DNA of 64,000 nucleotides from Hyphomicrobiales bacterium. Lineage in GTDB: Bacteria > Pseudomonadota > Alphaproteobacteria > Rhizobiales > Beijerinckiaceae. This document shows, in pieces, positions 48,587 to 57,743 of the stretch; positions within the stretch are counted from its first letter, which is position 1; each line of letters opens with the position of its first letter. Below the pieces are notes generated by a model that saw only the letters and a program-made list of their open reading frames with translations, was not told the DNA's origin and searched no databases. The stretch is taken from NCBI GenBank assembly GCA_025351165.1, contig JANXWK010000001.1:1-64000 (forward strand). The letters are read 5' to 3'. The position numbers and the translations under genes are program-made.

Positions 48587-48757
48587 ACGGGGCGCGTAAA
48601 CATTTAATGCTCTCTAAAGGCACATTAAAGTCAAGCATCGAATATGTGGTTACAGCCTGTTTGTCAAACAGGAATTGCATTTTCTGAGTGTTCTGTAGCT
48701 ATTACCTGTTTCGTATAATCTGTCTTATATTATTTCTCTCGTATTATTTCTCTCGTA

Positions 48758-49666
48758 TTATTCCTTTTGTATTTTTCTTCTTGCAGTTTCGCTTACACCT
48801 GTTTTTCCGTCAGCACTGCCTCTTGTTATCATCTCAAGAGATGCACCCTGTTTATCAACATTAAATTCGTATATGTGGTACGCAGCTTTATGCTGTTTTG
48901 TGCCTGGCACTGCCGAGCCGGAGGCGACACCAATAATGGGGATGCCTGGGCCATTGCGTCGCTCATGTATTTCAACTGATTGCACATGATTATGCCCGTG
49001 GATAACAAGCTCCGCACCAGTATCGCGTAGCATTTTCATAAAAAATTGCGCATCACGCAAGCCACGACCAAAATGTACGCCTTCTTTATAGGGCGGATGA
49101 TGAATCATAACCACACGCAGGAAACCAGCTTGTCCTGCTGCTTCTAACATCTGACGAGTGCGCTCAATCTGAGTGTTGCCAACGGCTCCACTTGCCAAAA
49201 ATGGTGCAGTTGGAATGGCAGAGGAAACGCCTATAAGCGCAATTTTATCACGAATCCGCATGTAGGGAAATGTAACATCCTCTACATCATCACCGCGCAT
49301 GTAAGGTGCAAAATATTTTGTCATTGCAGGCAGGGAATTGGGGCAATAAGCATCGTGGTTGCCAGGAATGAGGCTCATGTCATGAGGTGCAGCAATTTGC
49401 TTTACAACAGAGTATGCACTTTCAAATTCTGCCGGCAACCCAATATTGACCAAATCTCCTGTTAGAGCAATATGATCAAGCTTCTGGGTTTTCATGTCAT
49501 TGATGATAGCATCCAGCATCGGCATATTATGGATAGCATGGCGGCTGCGTTTCCAGTTCCAGTAACCTGTCAGACGTTTGCCCATAAGCTCTGACAGGCG
49601 TGGGCGTGGTAGCGGGCCAATATGAAGATCAGATAAATGGGCAAGGCGAAAAGTGAAAGATGACAT
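48758..49666 (-). CDS. calcineurin-like metallophosphoesterase
   Basis: Predicted two-metal phosphoesterase of 302 aa from ATG 49666 (a TTG six codons earlier is possible). All metal-ligand motifs are present in order: LSDLHIG, LTGDLVNIG, IPGNHDAYCP, MIHHPPYK, and IHGHNHVQ. Resembles alphaproteobacterial 3',5'-cyclic-AMP phosphodiesterase-like proteins, but substrate is not clear. A tandem TATTATTTCTCTCG repeat lies at its 3' end (about 48729-48756). Forty-six bases separate it from mbfA upstream, so they may be cotranscribed. Confidence 0.88.
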   Translation of the reverse strand: MSSFTFRLAHLSDLHIGPLPRPRLSELMGKRLTGYWNWKRSRHAIHNMPMLDAIINDMKTQKLDHIALTGDLVNIGLPAEFESAYSVVKQIAAPHDMSLIPGNHDAYCPNSLPAMTKYFAPYMRGDDVEDVTFPYMRIRDKIALIGVSSAIPTAPFLASGAVGNTQIERTRQMLEAAGQAGFLRVVMIHHPPYKEGVHFGRGLRDAQFFMKMLRDTGAELVIHGHNHVQSVEIHERRNGPGIPIIGVASGSAVPGTKQHKAAYHIYEFNVDKQGASLEMITRGSADGKTGVSETARRKIQKE

Positions 49667-49712
49667 GTTCGCAGCTTTGCCCAAAATTCTGAGCTAAGGT
49701 CAAGGTCTAATT

Positions 49713-50681
49713 TTATGCGCTTCCTATTGCTATACCAATGCCAAAAACCAGAAGTCCTCCAATTACAATCTGGATAACAGCCTTCATGAAAGGGGTATCC
49801 ATATATTTGGACCGTATCCATGCTATTGCCCAAAGTTCGAGTATAACAATGATTATAGCTATAAATGTAGCGATATAGAAGCTGTTTGCCCATGAATCTG
49901 GTACAAGGTAAGGGAATGTATGTCCAAGCCCGCCTATGGCAGTCATAATTCCGCATGCAGCGCCTCGTACCCATGGGCTTCCGCGGCCTGTAATTGTGCC
50001 ATCGTCTGAAAGGGCTTCAGTCAAGCCCATGCTGATACCTGCGCCCAGCGATGCTGCTAGGCCAACCAAAAAGGTGTTCCAGTTGCTATGTGTTGCAAAA
50101 GCCGCTGCAAAAACAGGCGCCAAGGTTGAAACAGAGCCATCCACCAACCCTGCTAAACCTGGCTGTACGAGTTGCAACACGAATTTGCGATGCTGTGTGT
50201 CGTGTTCTGTTTCGCCGTGTGTTTTAGTTACGTCAGTATTGAGCGATCCAGCTTTCGTGCCATGGCTACGCTCAAGACTTGCCAGCTCCATCAGCATTTT
50301 TTTAGTTGATGCATCTGTGCTTTGTGCGGCTGCCTTGTCATAGAAATTTGCGGCTTGCAGCTCCATGCGCTCGGATTCAGCACGCATTTTTTCAACGTTC
50401 AAAACCTTAGATAACCAAATTGGGTTGCGCTTATAAAAGCCGCGAACATCCTCCCGCCGAATTGGTGGCATATGCTCCCCAAATTTCGAGCGGTAAAGAT
50501 CAAACAGCATAGTGCGATGTTCTCGCTCATCCTCTGCCATTTCGTCGAACATGGCAGCAGAGGCTGGAAAGTCTGTCCGTATGCTGTCTGCAAATACCTG
50601 ATAGATTTGGCTGTCTTCTTGTTCATTTGCTATTGCAAGAGCCAAAATTTGACGTTCATCAAGGTCGGAAAGATTTTTCAT
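49713..50681 (-). CDS. mbfA: membrane-bound ferritin-like iron exporter MbfA
   Basis: A 322-aa two-part protein: residues 1 to about 150 form a ferritin/rubrerythrin-like helical bundle with Glu and ExxH ligands (DEMAEDEREHRTML, LASLERSHG). Residues about 165-322 form a VIT/CCC1-type membrane domain with about five helices (QPGLAGLVDGSVSTLAPVFA). This fusion matches MbfA of Bradyrhizobium and Agrobacterium, which exports iron and protects against peroxide under high iron and is repressed by Irr when iron is low. An Irr-type box lies 20 bases upstream. Confidence 0.88.
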   Translation of the reverse strand: MKNLSDLDERQILALAIANEQEDSQIYQVFADSIRTDFPASAAMFDEMAEDEREHRTMLFDLYRSKFGEHMPPIRREDVRGFYKRNPIWLSKVLNVEKMRAESERMELQAANFYDKAAAQSTDASTKKMLMELASLERSHGTKAGSLNTDVTKTHGETEHDTQHRKFVLQLVQPGLAGLVDGSVSTLAPVFAAAFATHSNWNTFLVGLAASLGAGISMGLTEALSDDGTITGRGSPWVRGAACGIMTAIGGLGHTFPYLVPDSWANSFYIATFIAIIIVILELWAIAWIRSKYMDTPFMKAVIQIVIGGLLVFGIGIAIGSA

Positions 50682-50701
50682 ACAGCTCGTTTCTGATGTA
50701 G

Positions 50702-50718
50702 TTTAGAATAACTCTAAA
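50702..50718. promoter_or_regulatory. Irr iron control element before mbfA
   Basis: TTTAGAATAACTCTAAA: palindrome with arms TTTAGA and TCTAAA around five bases, matching the iron control element (ICE) bound by Irr in Hyphomicrobiales. It ends 21 bases before the mbfA start codon, a position consistent with repression. Confidence 0.75.
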
Positions 50719-50765
50719 GAGTAAGAGGTTGAGTTATCTAATGCAAGGGATTTTTTTTTGTATGT

Positions 50766-50783
50766 TGTAAGGCTGGTGTAAGG
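50766..50783 (+). promoter_or_regulatory. tandem TGTAAGG regulatory motif (orphan gene 614 aa)
   Basis: TGTAAGG, CTGG, TGTAAGG: two identical heptamers 11 bases apart. Nine bases later stands TATAAA (50793-50798), a good -10 element overlapping the TTTA found in the same phase at the two other copies. It lies 40 bases before the start codon. Confidence 0.6.
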
Positions 50784-50823
50784 TTGAGGATTTATAAAAG
50801 ATTAATTTCGAATTTAAAAAGAA

Positions 50824-52668
50824 ATGAAAATGGCAATTTTTAAGCTAGATAAAGGGTCGGAAAGCTTTTTTTTAGCTTCAGCTTTACCTATTTTACCCGT
50901 ATTTCTGCCTTCATTAAATCCCTCGCCATTCAAGGTGTGGAAAGGCGTGTTTAATAAAAATTTGCCTGACCAATCGGACATAACTGCAACGCCAGTCAGC
51001 CTTTGTGAAAATGGCAAGACTGACTGGAAAGTTGAGCTTGTCAATCGAAGTGCACGTGTACACATTCACGTAAAACTGAACAGGCAGTTTTCAGACAAGG
51101 ATTTTATTGCCGGTTCACAGATTAAAACACTACTTTTAAAAGAGCTTGAGCGTCAAAAACCTCAGGTTAAAAAGCTGTTCAGGGTGGATGAAACAAGAGT
51201 TGTCTATGTTCTAAAATATCTACCAAATGGAGAAATATATTATGCCTATGAGCCAAAAGACAAAAGCAATAAGCAGCATTGGAAGGCTGCATTGGAAGCA
51301 AATCAGCACAATGGGGATGTTACAATCAAAACAGGAACCGGTCTTGCCAAGGGGATAACTAAAGCAGGTATCAACTTTGTAAAAAGCACAGTCAGTTTTG
51401 CGTGGAGCGCAACAGGGCGTTATGCACTCAATGAATGGTTACATGACAAGCAGGGTCAACAGGAAAATGCAGAGTTTAGAGACGGGATTACAGCTTTTGC
51501 TAGGCAAGCCAAGCACAAACCGCTTGAAACAACCAACGCTGTATTTGTGCAGCCAATCAGCAAGCCTTTGGCTCGTATACCAGGACAAATTGAGCGGCAA
51601 GAGTATGAAGCCTCAGGAGAGTCTTTGGGAGAGGCAAGTTTTAATGCCTATGTGAGTGTTAAAGGTGGTGTAGCTACAGCCAAAACAGTTGACAAACTTG
51701 GCAAAGCAATGAGCTGGAGCCAGATGAACAGACTTGAGCGCAAGTCTGTCCTGTTACAAATGCCAAATGCAAAAGGTCTGTCAACAGAAGCTGTAGATAT
51801 TCTAACGAGCCGCAAATTTATTATGGCCAACGATATTAAAAAATCATTGAAATCTCCGCCACAGGGCGCAGGTGAGCGCCAGTTTATTCACTCTGATCCA
51901 CCTCCTGAAAAGCAGCTTACCCCATTAGAGCAATTTAAGCCGGATGGAGACAAATTGTGGGCAGAGAATCATAGAGCGCAGCCAAGTAAAAAAAATACGA
52001 ACAAAATTTTAGCTACAGGCAATGCGACACTGTACGAGCAAGGCCCCACATTTCCCTTGTCTAAAATTGGAAAATTTAGAGGGCAGGGTTTAAATAAAAA
52101 AGTTTATGAAGTTAAAGGGACTAAAGGCGATCCGTATGTAATAGCCTTTGATCGTAAGATTATTGATTTTCCAACGGATATCCACGATGAAGTTCAGGCT
52201 TTGAACAAAGTCAAACAGCAGGGGTTTCCAACAATTGATCATTCAAGCACAATAATGCTGGAGGCAGGTAAAGGTTTTATATTCAATGTAAAAGCTTTTT
52301 TTAATCCTGTTTTGCGCTCTAAACGTGGCATGTTAATGCAGGCCTTGCCCAAAGGAACAGTCAATTCAAACCATTGGAAAAATATGTCTCAGGCTCAATG
52401 GGAAAAAACTGTAAATCAAAATACATTAGACAGTCTAAAGCTTGTCAGAGACAGCTATATTAAAAACAACTCACGAATAGTTGATGCGCAATATGAGCTA
52501 TTGCCAAGTGGGCATGTCGTCGTTAGCGATCCAGTTTTTGTTGGAAAACCTGTAAACTGGAAAGAAATAAGGTTTCTAAACATTCATATAAATCAAATAA
52601 AAAGAGATCTTGTGCGCATAAACCAGCATGGGCGCAGTCAATCTTTGAAAAGAGTCAGTTTGCCATAA
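50824..52668 (+). CDS. orphan 614-aa protein, polymorphic-toxin-like with kinase-like C-terminus
   Basis: No family can be named with confidence. The N-terminus has a hydrophobic stretch (about 15-33). Residues about 165-300 (SFAWSATGRYALNEW, PLETTNAVFVQPISKPLARI, ASFNAYVSVKGGVATAKTVD) recall the alpha-helical pre-toxin segments of polymorphic toxins. From about residue 405 the sequence suggests a protein-kinase-like fold: a Gly loop FRGQGLNKKVYEV, an Ile-Ala-Phe-Asp-Arg-Lys strand, DEVQAL as helix C, and RIVDAQYELLPSGHVVVSDP (Asp about 555 and 570), like the catalytic-loop and DP pattern of toxin kinases. The C-terminus is basic (HGRSQSLKRVSLP). Single gene, probable own promoter; no immunity gene is obvious. 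Function is inference. Confidence 0.7.
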   Translation: MKMAIFKLDKGSESFFLASALPILPVFLPSLNPSPFKVWKGVFNKNLPDQSDITATPVSLCENGKTDWKVELVNRSARVHIHVKLNRQFSDKDFIAGSQIKTLLLKELERQKPQVKKLFRVDETRVVYVLKYLPNGEIYYAYEPKDKSNKQHWKAALEANQHNGDVTIKTGTGLAKGITKAGINFVKSTVSFAWSATGRYALNEWLHDKQGQQENAEFRDGITAFARQAKHKPLETTNAVFVQPISKPLARIPGQIERQEYEASGESLGEASFNAYVSVKGGVATAKTVDKLGKAMSWSQMNRLERKSVLLQMPNAKGLSTEAVDILTSRKFIMANDIKKSLKSPPQGAGERQFIHSDPPPEKQLTPLEQFKPDGDKLWAENHRAQPSKKNTNKILATGNATLYEQGPTFPLSKIGKFRGQGLNKKVYEVKGTKGDPYVIAFDRKIIDFPTDIHDEVQALNKVKQQGFPTIDHSSTIMLEAGKGFIFNVKAFFNPVLRSKRGMLMQALPKGTVNSNHWKNMSQAQWEKTVNQNTLDSLKLVRDSYIKNNSRIVDAQYELLPSGHVVVSDPVFVGKPVNWKEIRFLNIHINQIKRDLVRINQHGRSQSLKRVSLP

Positions 52669-52782
52669 ATCTATATTTTACTATCTGTTGTCCCCTATCC
52701 ATTATTTCTTTTTTATTATTTCTTGCATCGCTATTGTCTTCTGGCTATAGCGTCAAATCATGAGTTTCAGTTTAACACTCAA

Positions 52783-52857
52783 GGGCGCGTAGCTCAGCGG
52801 TAGAGCACTACATTGACATTGTAGTGGTCACAGGTTCGATCCCTGTCGCGCCCACCA
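52783..52857 (+). tRNA. tRNA-Val (GAC)
   Basis: Acceptor stem GGGCGCG pairs with CGCGCCC, D arm GCTC/GAGC, anticodon arm CTACA/TGTAG with loop TTGACAT giving anticodon GAC (valine), T arm with GGTTCGATCC, discriminator A, and encoded CCA. 75 nt. Confidence 0.95.
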
Positions 52858-52877
52858 TTCTTCTTTGAGAGGTTATT

Positions 52878-53351
52878 ATGATGTTTCAAAAGTATCATTT
52901 AGCGATGCTAAGTAAATATGCGGGCATTGGCTTTATTGCAGGATCTGTGAATCATGGTGCCTTTAGCGAACAAAGATCGTATTTAACTGCGGGCGCTGGT
53001 ATTTTATTTTATTTGGTTGGGGCATTTCTAGATCATAAAAATAATCCAGACGAAACCAAAGACTGGCGTGCTCTTTTTGGTTTTGGAGTGATGGCCTCTA
53101 TTGGATTAGGCTTTTTTACAGGTGGATTGCAGCATTTTATTGACTCACCAGAGCGCAGCGTGTGGGTTGTGCCTTTAGGCTTTTTAATGAGTGTATTTGC
53201 TTTGTATTTTTTAGAAGGATGCAAGAGAATCACGGCTCGTGATGTTGGGATTTACACAGTTACAGGTATGTTACTTGTATCTGGCGCTTCTATTGCAGGG
53301 TGGCGGTTTTTAAAGCATGGCAGTGCTGAGCACCATACGCATACACACTAG
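52878..53351 (+). CDS. small membrane protein with His-rich end
   Basis: A 157-aa protein with four predicted membrane helices (about 11-28, 34-51, 64-86, 91-110, and a weaker one near 122-142) and a C-terminal EHHTHTH tail. Family not recognised. It begins 20 bases after tRNA-Val, with GAGAGG before the start, and ends 26 bases before rfbC, so it may be read with the rhamnose operon. The His-rich tail may bind metal, but this is a guess. Confidence 0.7.
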   Translation: MMFQKYHLAMLSKYAGIGFIAGSVNHGAFSEQRSYLTAGAGILFYLVGAFLDHKNNPDETKDWRALFGFGVMASIGLGFFTGGLQHFIDSPERSVWVVPLGFLMSVFALYFLEGCKRITARDVGIYTVTGMLLVSGASIAGWRFLKHGSAEHHTHTH

Positions 53352-53377
53352 AGAATGCTTTTTATTGAAGGAATATT

Positions 53378-53941
53378 ATGTCCATAGTTAAATTAATCAA
53401 ACCAAAGCGATTTGAAGATGATCGGGGCTGGTTTACAGAAGTTTACAATCAATCCACCTTTACTCAAATGGGCGTGAATGTACAGTTCGTACAGGATAAT
53501 CATTCGTTTTCCAAGCCTGTTGGCACAGTACGAGGTTTGCATTTTCAGCGTCCGCCACGTGGGCAAGATAAATTAGTACGATGTATTGCTGGGCGCATAT
53601 TGGATGTGGCAGTGGATTTGCGCAAAGGCTCGCCAACATATGGGCATTATGTGGCAGCTGAGCTTTCGGCGCAAAACGGTCATCAGCTATTTATCCCAAT
53701 TGGGTTTGGTCATGGGTTTGCCACCTTGGAACCAAACTGTGAAATTACCTATAAATGTTCTGACACTTATGCACCTGAGTGCGATGGTGGCATAAAATGG
53801 GATGACGAGAGCATCGCAATTGAGTGGCAACTGCCAATTGGTATTGAACCAACACTCTCTAACAAAGACACATTGCTGCCCCTTTTGAAAGATTTTGACA
53901 GCCCGTTTGTATATGATGGTGTTCCACTTCACCCTCTTTAA
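53378..53941 (+). CDS. rfbC: dTDP-4-dehydrorhamnose 3,5-epimerase
   Basis: Third enzyme of dTDP-L-rhamnose synthesis, a cupin. The 187-aa protein shows FEDDRGWFTEVYNQ, QFVQDNHSFSKPVGTVRGLH (active-site His), and FIPIGFGHGFATLEP. GAAGGA precedes the ATG. First of rfbCBDA. Confidence 0.95.
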   Translation: MSIVKLIKPKRFEDDRGWFTEVYNQSTFTQMGVNVQFVQDNHSFSKPVGTVRGLHFQRPPRGQDKLVRCIAGRILDVAVDLRKGSPTYGHYVAAELSAQNGHQLFIPIGFGHGFATLEPNCEITYKCSDTYAPECDGGIKWDDESIAIEWQLPIGIEPTLSNKDTLLPLLKDFDSPFVYDGVPLHPL

Positions 53942-54050
53942 AGAATATTTCGTTTTAGAGACGTATTTTCTAAATATTTGTATTTTGCATTTTTTTGTGC
54001 AAAAAGTTGCTCGCATTTTATGTGACATACTTTAATTTTCAAGGGTTAAT

Positions 54051-55103
54051 ATGCGTATATTTGTTACTGGTGGAGCGGGATTTATTGGCTCAGCGCTCGT
54101 TCGGCATTTGATTAACAATACAGATTATGATGTGCTAAATTATGATAAGCTCACCTACGCTGGCACGTTGACATCACTCAAATCAGTTGAAGATAACACC
54201 CGATATCAGTTCATGCAGGGTGATATTAATGATGGGGCGAAGCTCAAAGCAGCTTTTACCGCGTTTCAACCTGATATCATCACGCATTTGGCAGCTGAAT
54301 CTCATGTAGATCGCTCAATTGATGGGCCGAGTGCTTTTATTGAGACCAATCTTGTTGGCACCTACACCATGCTGCAAGCGGCACTCAACTATTGGCGTGA
54401 ATTGCCACCTGCGCAACAAAATGCGTTTCGTTTTCACCATATCTCCACTGATGAGGTTTTTGGCTCATTAGGCGAAGAAGGTTTATTCAGCGAAACAACG
54501 CCTTATGATCCACGCTCGCCTTACTCAGCTACTAAAGCTGGGGCAGACCATTTGGTAAGTGCATGGGGGCATACATACGGCTTGCCTGTACTGATTACAA
54601 ACTGCTCAAATAATTACGGTCCTTACCATTTTCCTGAAAAGCTCATTCCATTGATGATTGTAAAGTGCCTTGCAGGGGAGGCTTTGCCTGTTTACGGCAA
54701 GGGCGCAAATATTCGGGACTGGCTTTATGTGGATGATCATGTGCGCGCGTTGCAGTGCGTGTTTGAGACTGGCAAGGTTGGTGAGACCTATGCCATTGGT
54801 GGCAATTGTGAGCGTAAAAACCTTGATGTTGTGCAAGTAATTACCAGCATTCTGGATGAATTGCATCCGTGTGGGAATGGCAAATCCTACAAAGAGCAGA
54901 TCAGCTTTGTAGCCGATCGGCCGGGTCATGATGCGCGTTACGCTATTGATGCCAGTAAAATTCGGGATGAGCTTGGCTGGCAGCCAGAAGAAACATTTGA
55001 AACAGGCATTGCCAAAACTGTTTTATGGTATTTAGAAAATAAAGACTGGTGGCAGGATATAATTAAACGCACGCAAGCTGATAAACGCCGTGGAATAACA
55101 TGA
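54051..55103 (+). CDS. rfbB: dTDP-glucose 4,6-dehydratase
   Basis: Second enzyme of the pathway: NAD-dependent short-chain dehydrogenase-type sugar dehydratase. The 350-aa protein has [47 protein letters not shown], and the catalytic [12 protein letters not shown]. It overlaps rfbD by four bases (ATGA). Confidence 0.96.
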   Translation: MRIFVTGGAGFIGSALVRHLINNTDYDVLNYDKLTYAGTLTSLKSVEDNTRYQFMQGDINDGAKLKAAFTAFQPDIITHLAAESHVDRSIDGPSAFIETNLVGTYTMLQAALNYWRELPPAQQNAFRFHHISTDEVFGSLGEEGLFSETTPYDPRSPYSATKAGADHLVSAWGHTYGLPVLITNCSNNYGPYHFPEKLIPLMIVKCLAGEALPVYGKGANIRDWLYVDDHVRALQCVFETGKVGETYAIGGNCERKNLDVVQVITSILDELHPCGNGKSYKEQISFVADRPGHDARYAIDASKIRDELGWQPEETFETGIAKTVLWYLENKDWWQDIIKRTQADKRRGIT

Positions 55104-55984
55104 TGGCTGATGTTTTAGTTACAGGCGGTACTGGGCAGGTTGGCACAAGTTTACAGGCTTTAAACTGGCCTGAAGGTGTAAGACTCTATGCGCCTTTGCG
55201 CCAAGAGCTGGATTTATCCAATGTGGCCTCAATTGAGGCGATGATGAAATCACGCGAGTGGGCTTTGGTTATCAATTGCGGAGCTTATACAGCTGTTGAT
55301 AAAGCAGAAACTGACAGTATAACCGCGTGGCAGGTAAATGCGATTGCGCCTTGTGTTTTGGCGCAACAAGCTAAAGCGCAGGACATCCCGCTTATTCATG
55401 TTTCGACAGATTACGTGTTTGATGGTGCCAAAACAACTGCCTATGAAGTTGACGATGCTGTTGCGCCGATTGGAGTTTATGGTGCTTCCAAGCTGGGTGG
55501 CGAGTTGGCAATACGCACATCTGGCGCGCGCCATGTTATTGTACGTACAGCTTGGGTGATTAGCCAGTACGGCCATAACTTTGTAAAAACCATGTTGCGA
55601 CTGGGTGTAGACCGCACGCATTTAAAAGTGGTTGGGGATCAATATGGCTGCCCAACCCATGCAGGAGATTTAGCGGCAGCTTTGCAAATGATTGCCCTGC
55701 GCCATCTTGACTTTGAAGCTGCGCCAACTGGCATGTATCATTTTGCCAATGCTGGCTCTGTAAGTTGGCATGGTTTGGCTAAGGAAATATTTGATATAGT
55801 TGCTACAAATGGTGCATCTGTGCCTGTAGTAGAAGCTATACCAAGTTCTGATTATCCAACACCTGCAAAACGACCTGAAAACTCACGTTTAGTAACTGAC
55901 AAGATTACAAAAGATTTTGGAATACACCCACGGGATTGGCAAGGTGCAGTGGCTGATATTGTCGCTGCTCTGAGGCAAAATTAA
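55100..55984 (+). CDS. rfbD: dTDP-4-dehydrorhamnose reductase
   Basis: Last enzyme, makes dTDP-L-rhamnose using NAD(P)H. The 294-aa protein has [39 protein letters not shown], and [11 protein letters not shown] (catalytic Tyr/Lys). Confidence 0.95.
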   Translation: MMADVLVTGGTGQVGTSLQALNWPEGVRLYAPLRQELDLSNVASIEAMMKSREWALVINCGAYTAVDKAETDSITAWQVNAIAPCVLAQQAKAQDIPLIHVSTDYVFDGAKTTAYEVDDAVAPIGVYGASKLGGELAIRTSGARHVIVRTAWVISQYGHNFVKTMLRLGVDRTHLKVVGDQYGCPTHAGDLAAALQMIALRHLDFEAAPTGMYHFANAGSVSWHGLAKEIFDIVATNGASVPVVEAIPSSDYPTPAKRPENSRLVTDKITKDFGIHPRDWQGAVADIVAALRQN

Positions 55985-56003
55985 AATAAAAAGGGGAGGC
56001 ATT

Positions 56004-56882
56004 ATGAAGGGTATTATTTTAGCTGGCGGGTCTGGCACACGGCTGCATCCAGCGACACTAGCTGTCAATAAACAGCTTCTGCCTGTTTACGACAAGCCAA
56101 TGATCTATTACCCTTTATCAGTGCTCATGCTTGCACATATTAAAGATATTCTGATTATTTCTGCCCCTGAATATATTGACAACTACAAACGTTTATTTGG
56201 CGATGGTTCTGATATTGGGATTAATATGTCCTACGCTATCCAACCCAAACCAGAAGGGTTGGCGCAGGCCTTTACAATTGGACGTGATTTTGTCGGTGAT
56301 GATCAGGTTGCGTTGATTCTGGGTGACAATATTTTTTATGGCCCAAGTTTTCGTGTGCTGTTAGAGCGGGCAGCGGAGCGTAAAACAGGGGCAACTGTAT
56401 TTTCGTACCGCGTTGACCATCCTGAGGCCTATGGTGTTGTGGAGTTTGACAAAAGCTGGAAAGCAATTGGACTGGAAGAAAAACCGCTCAAGCCAAAATC
56501 TAATTTTGCTGTAACAGGCCTGTATTTTTATGATAATCAGGTGCTTGATATGGCAGCTAACCTGAAGCCATCTGCAAGGGGCGAGTTGGAAATTACTGAT
56601 CTTAACCGCATCTACCTTGAAAAAGGCCAATTATATGTAGAAGACTTGAAACGTGGTTTTGCCTGGCTTGATACAGGCACGCATGATAGTTTGATTGAGG
56701 CTTCAGAATTCGTACGCGTTGTGCAAAAAAGACAGGGTATTCAGGTGGCTTGTTTGGAAGAAATTGCCTATCGTAATCATTTTATCTCAAGGGACAAGTT
56801 GATTGAGCACGGCAACACCTATGCCAAGACAAACTATGGCAAGTATCTGCTGCAATTGGCCGAACAAGATCTTGACCGATAA
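56004..56882 (+). CDS. rfbA: glucose-1-phosphate thymidylyltransferase
   Basis: First enzyme, makes dTDP-glucose. The 292-aa protein begins [20 protein letters not shown] then [18 protein letters not shown], the nucleotide-binding signature, and has [11 protein letters not shown] and [16 protein letters not shown] ribosome-binding site precedes the ATG. Completes the four-gene rhamnose set. Confidence 0.96.
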   Translation: MKGIILAGGSGTRLHPATLAVNKQLLPVYDKPMIYYPLSVLMLAHIKDILIISAPEYIDNYKRLFGDGSDIGINMSYAIQPKPEGLAQAFTIGRDFVGDDQVALILGDNIFYGPSFRVLLERAAERKTGATVFSYRVDHPEAYGVVEFDKSWKAIGLEEKPLKPKSNFAVTGLYFYDNQVLDMAANLKPSARGELEITDLNRIYLEKGQLYVEDLKRGFAWLDTGTHDSLIEASEFVRVVQKRQGIQVACLEEIAYRNHFISRDKLIEHGNTYAKTNYGKYLLQLAEQDLDR

Positions 56883-56929
56883 GCTTAATCTTGTCCATTG
56901 GTCTGCTAGTTTGATAGGAAAATAACCTT

Positions 56930-57733
56930 ATGCCGTCTCATACTGTTTTAGATATGAGTATTGCTTACAAACTCAAGCGACAATGGCAGATTATCTATGC
57001 CCTTATGATGCGTGATATCAGAACGCGTTATTTTGGAAATTCATGGGGTTTTTCTATTGCCATTTTATGGCCCCTTTCACATATATTTCTGCTCGTCATT
57101 ATCAACACTACCATGGGAAGGGCAGCTCCATTTGGAGAGAGCATGTCATTATGGTTTGCAACAGGTGTGCTGCCTTTCATGGTTTTCAATTATTCAGCCA
57201 GATTTATCAGTATGGGCCCTGTTCTGAATAAGGAGCTGACCGTCTATCCAGTTGTAAAACTTAACGATATTCTTATATCGCGTGCTATAATAGAGATGTT
57301 GAATGCAGTAAGTATCATCATTCTTACAATGTTGATTTTAATATGTTTTGGTGTCAATCCTATGCCAATCTATCCTGTTGACGCTTTTATAGCTATTGGT
57401 GCAAACCTTCTTCTTGGTGTTGGTTTTGGGGTTATCAATGCCATTATCACATGCGCGATTCCTGGCTGGATTACAGGCTACGCGCTATTCAGCATTGTCA
57501 TGTGGATTGCCTCGGGTGTTCTGTTTATTCCAGACTCTTTACCAGAGCAGTTTCGCTACTATTTGTCGTTCAACCCCAGTCTTCATGGTGTCCAATGGAT
57601 GCGTTCTGCCTTTTATGAAGGCTATGGTACTGTTGTTCTGGATAAGACCTACATGATCCAGTTTGCAGTGGTGTGTTTGTTGCTAGGGCTGATTATTGAG
57701 CGTGTATTCAGGGGAAAATTGCTGGGGAGCTAG
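56930..57733 (+). CDS. ABC-2 polysaccharide export permease, KpsM-like
   Basis: A 267-aa membrane subunit with six predicted helices and the N-terminal amphipathic region YALMMRDIRTRYFGNSWGFS typical of capsule or O-antigen exporters. AGGAAA precedes the start; an internal ATG at 56954 is possible. The matching ATPase (61430-62083) is on the opposite strand about 4 kb away, so the transporter halves are in convergent transcripts. The stop lies ten bases from the convergent KpsE-like gene. Confidence 0.88.
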   Translation: MPSHTVLDMSIAYKLKRQWQIIYALMMRDIRTRYFGNSWGFSIAILWPLSHIFLLVIINTTMGRAAPFGESMSLWFATGVLPFMVFNYSARFISMGPVLNKELTVYPVVKLNDILISRAIIEMLNAVSIIILTMLILICFGVNPMPIYPVDAFIAIGANLLLGVGFGVINAIITCAIPGWITGYALFSIVMWIASGVLFIPDSLPEQFRYYLSFNPSLHGVQWMRSAFYEGYGTVVLDKTYMIQFAVVCLLLGLIIERVFRGKLLGS

Positions 57734-57743
57734 ATTTTACTGC

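Noticed and set aside
48656-48672. CCTGTTTGTCAAACAGG palindrome as terminator of the metallophosphoesterase gene
   Set aside because: It lies downstream of that gene but has no T-run on the minus strand; it may be an operator or chance.
52783-52857. tRNA-Val as an attachment site for a mobile island carrying the 614-aa gene
   Set aside because: No integrase and no repeat of the tRNA 3' end was seen on the other side of the gene.
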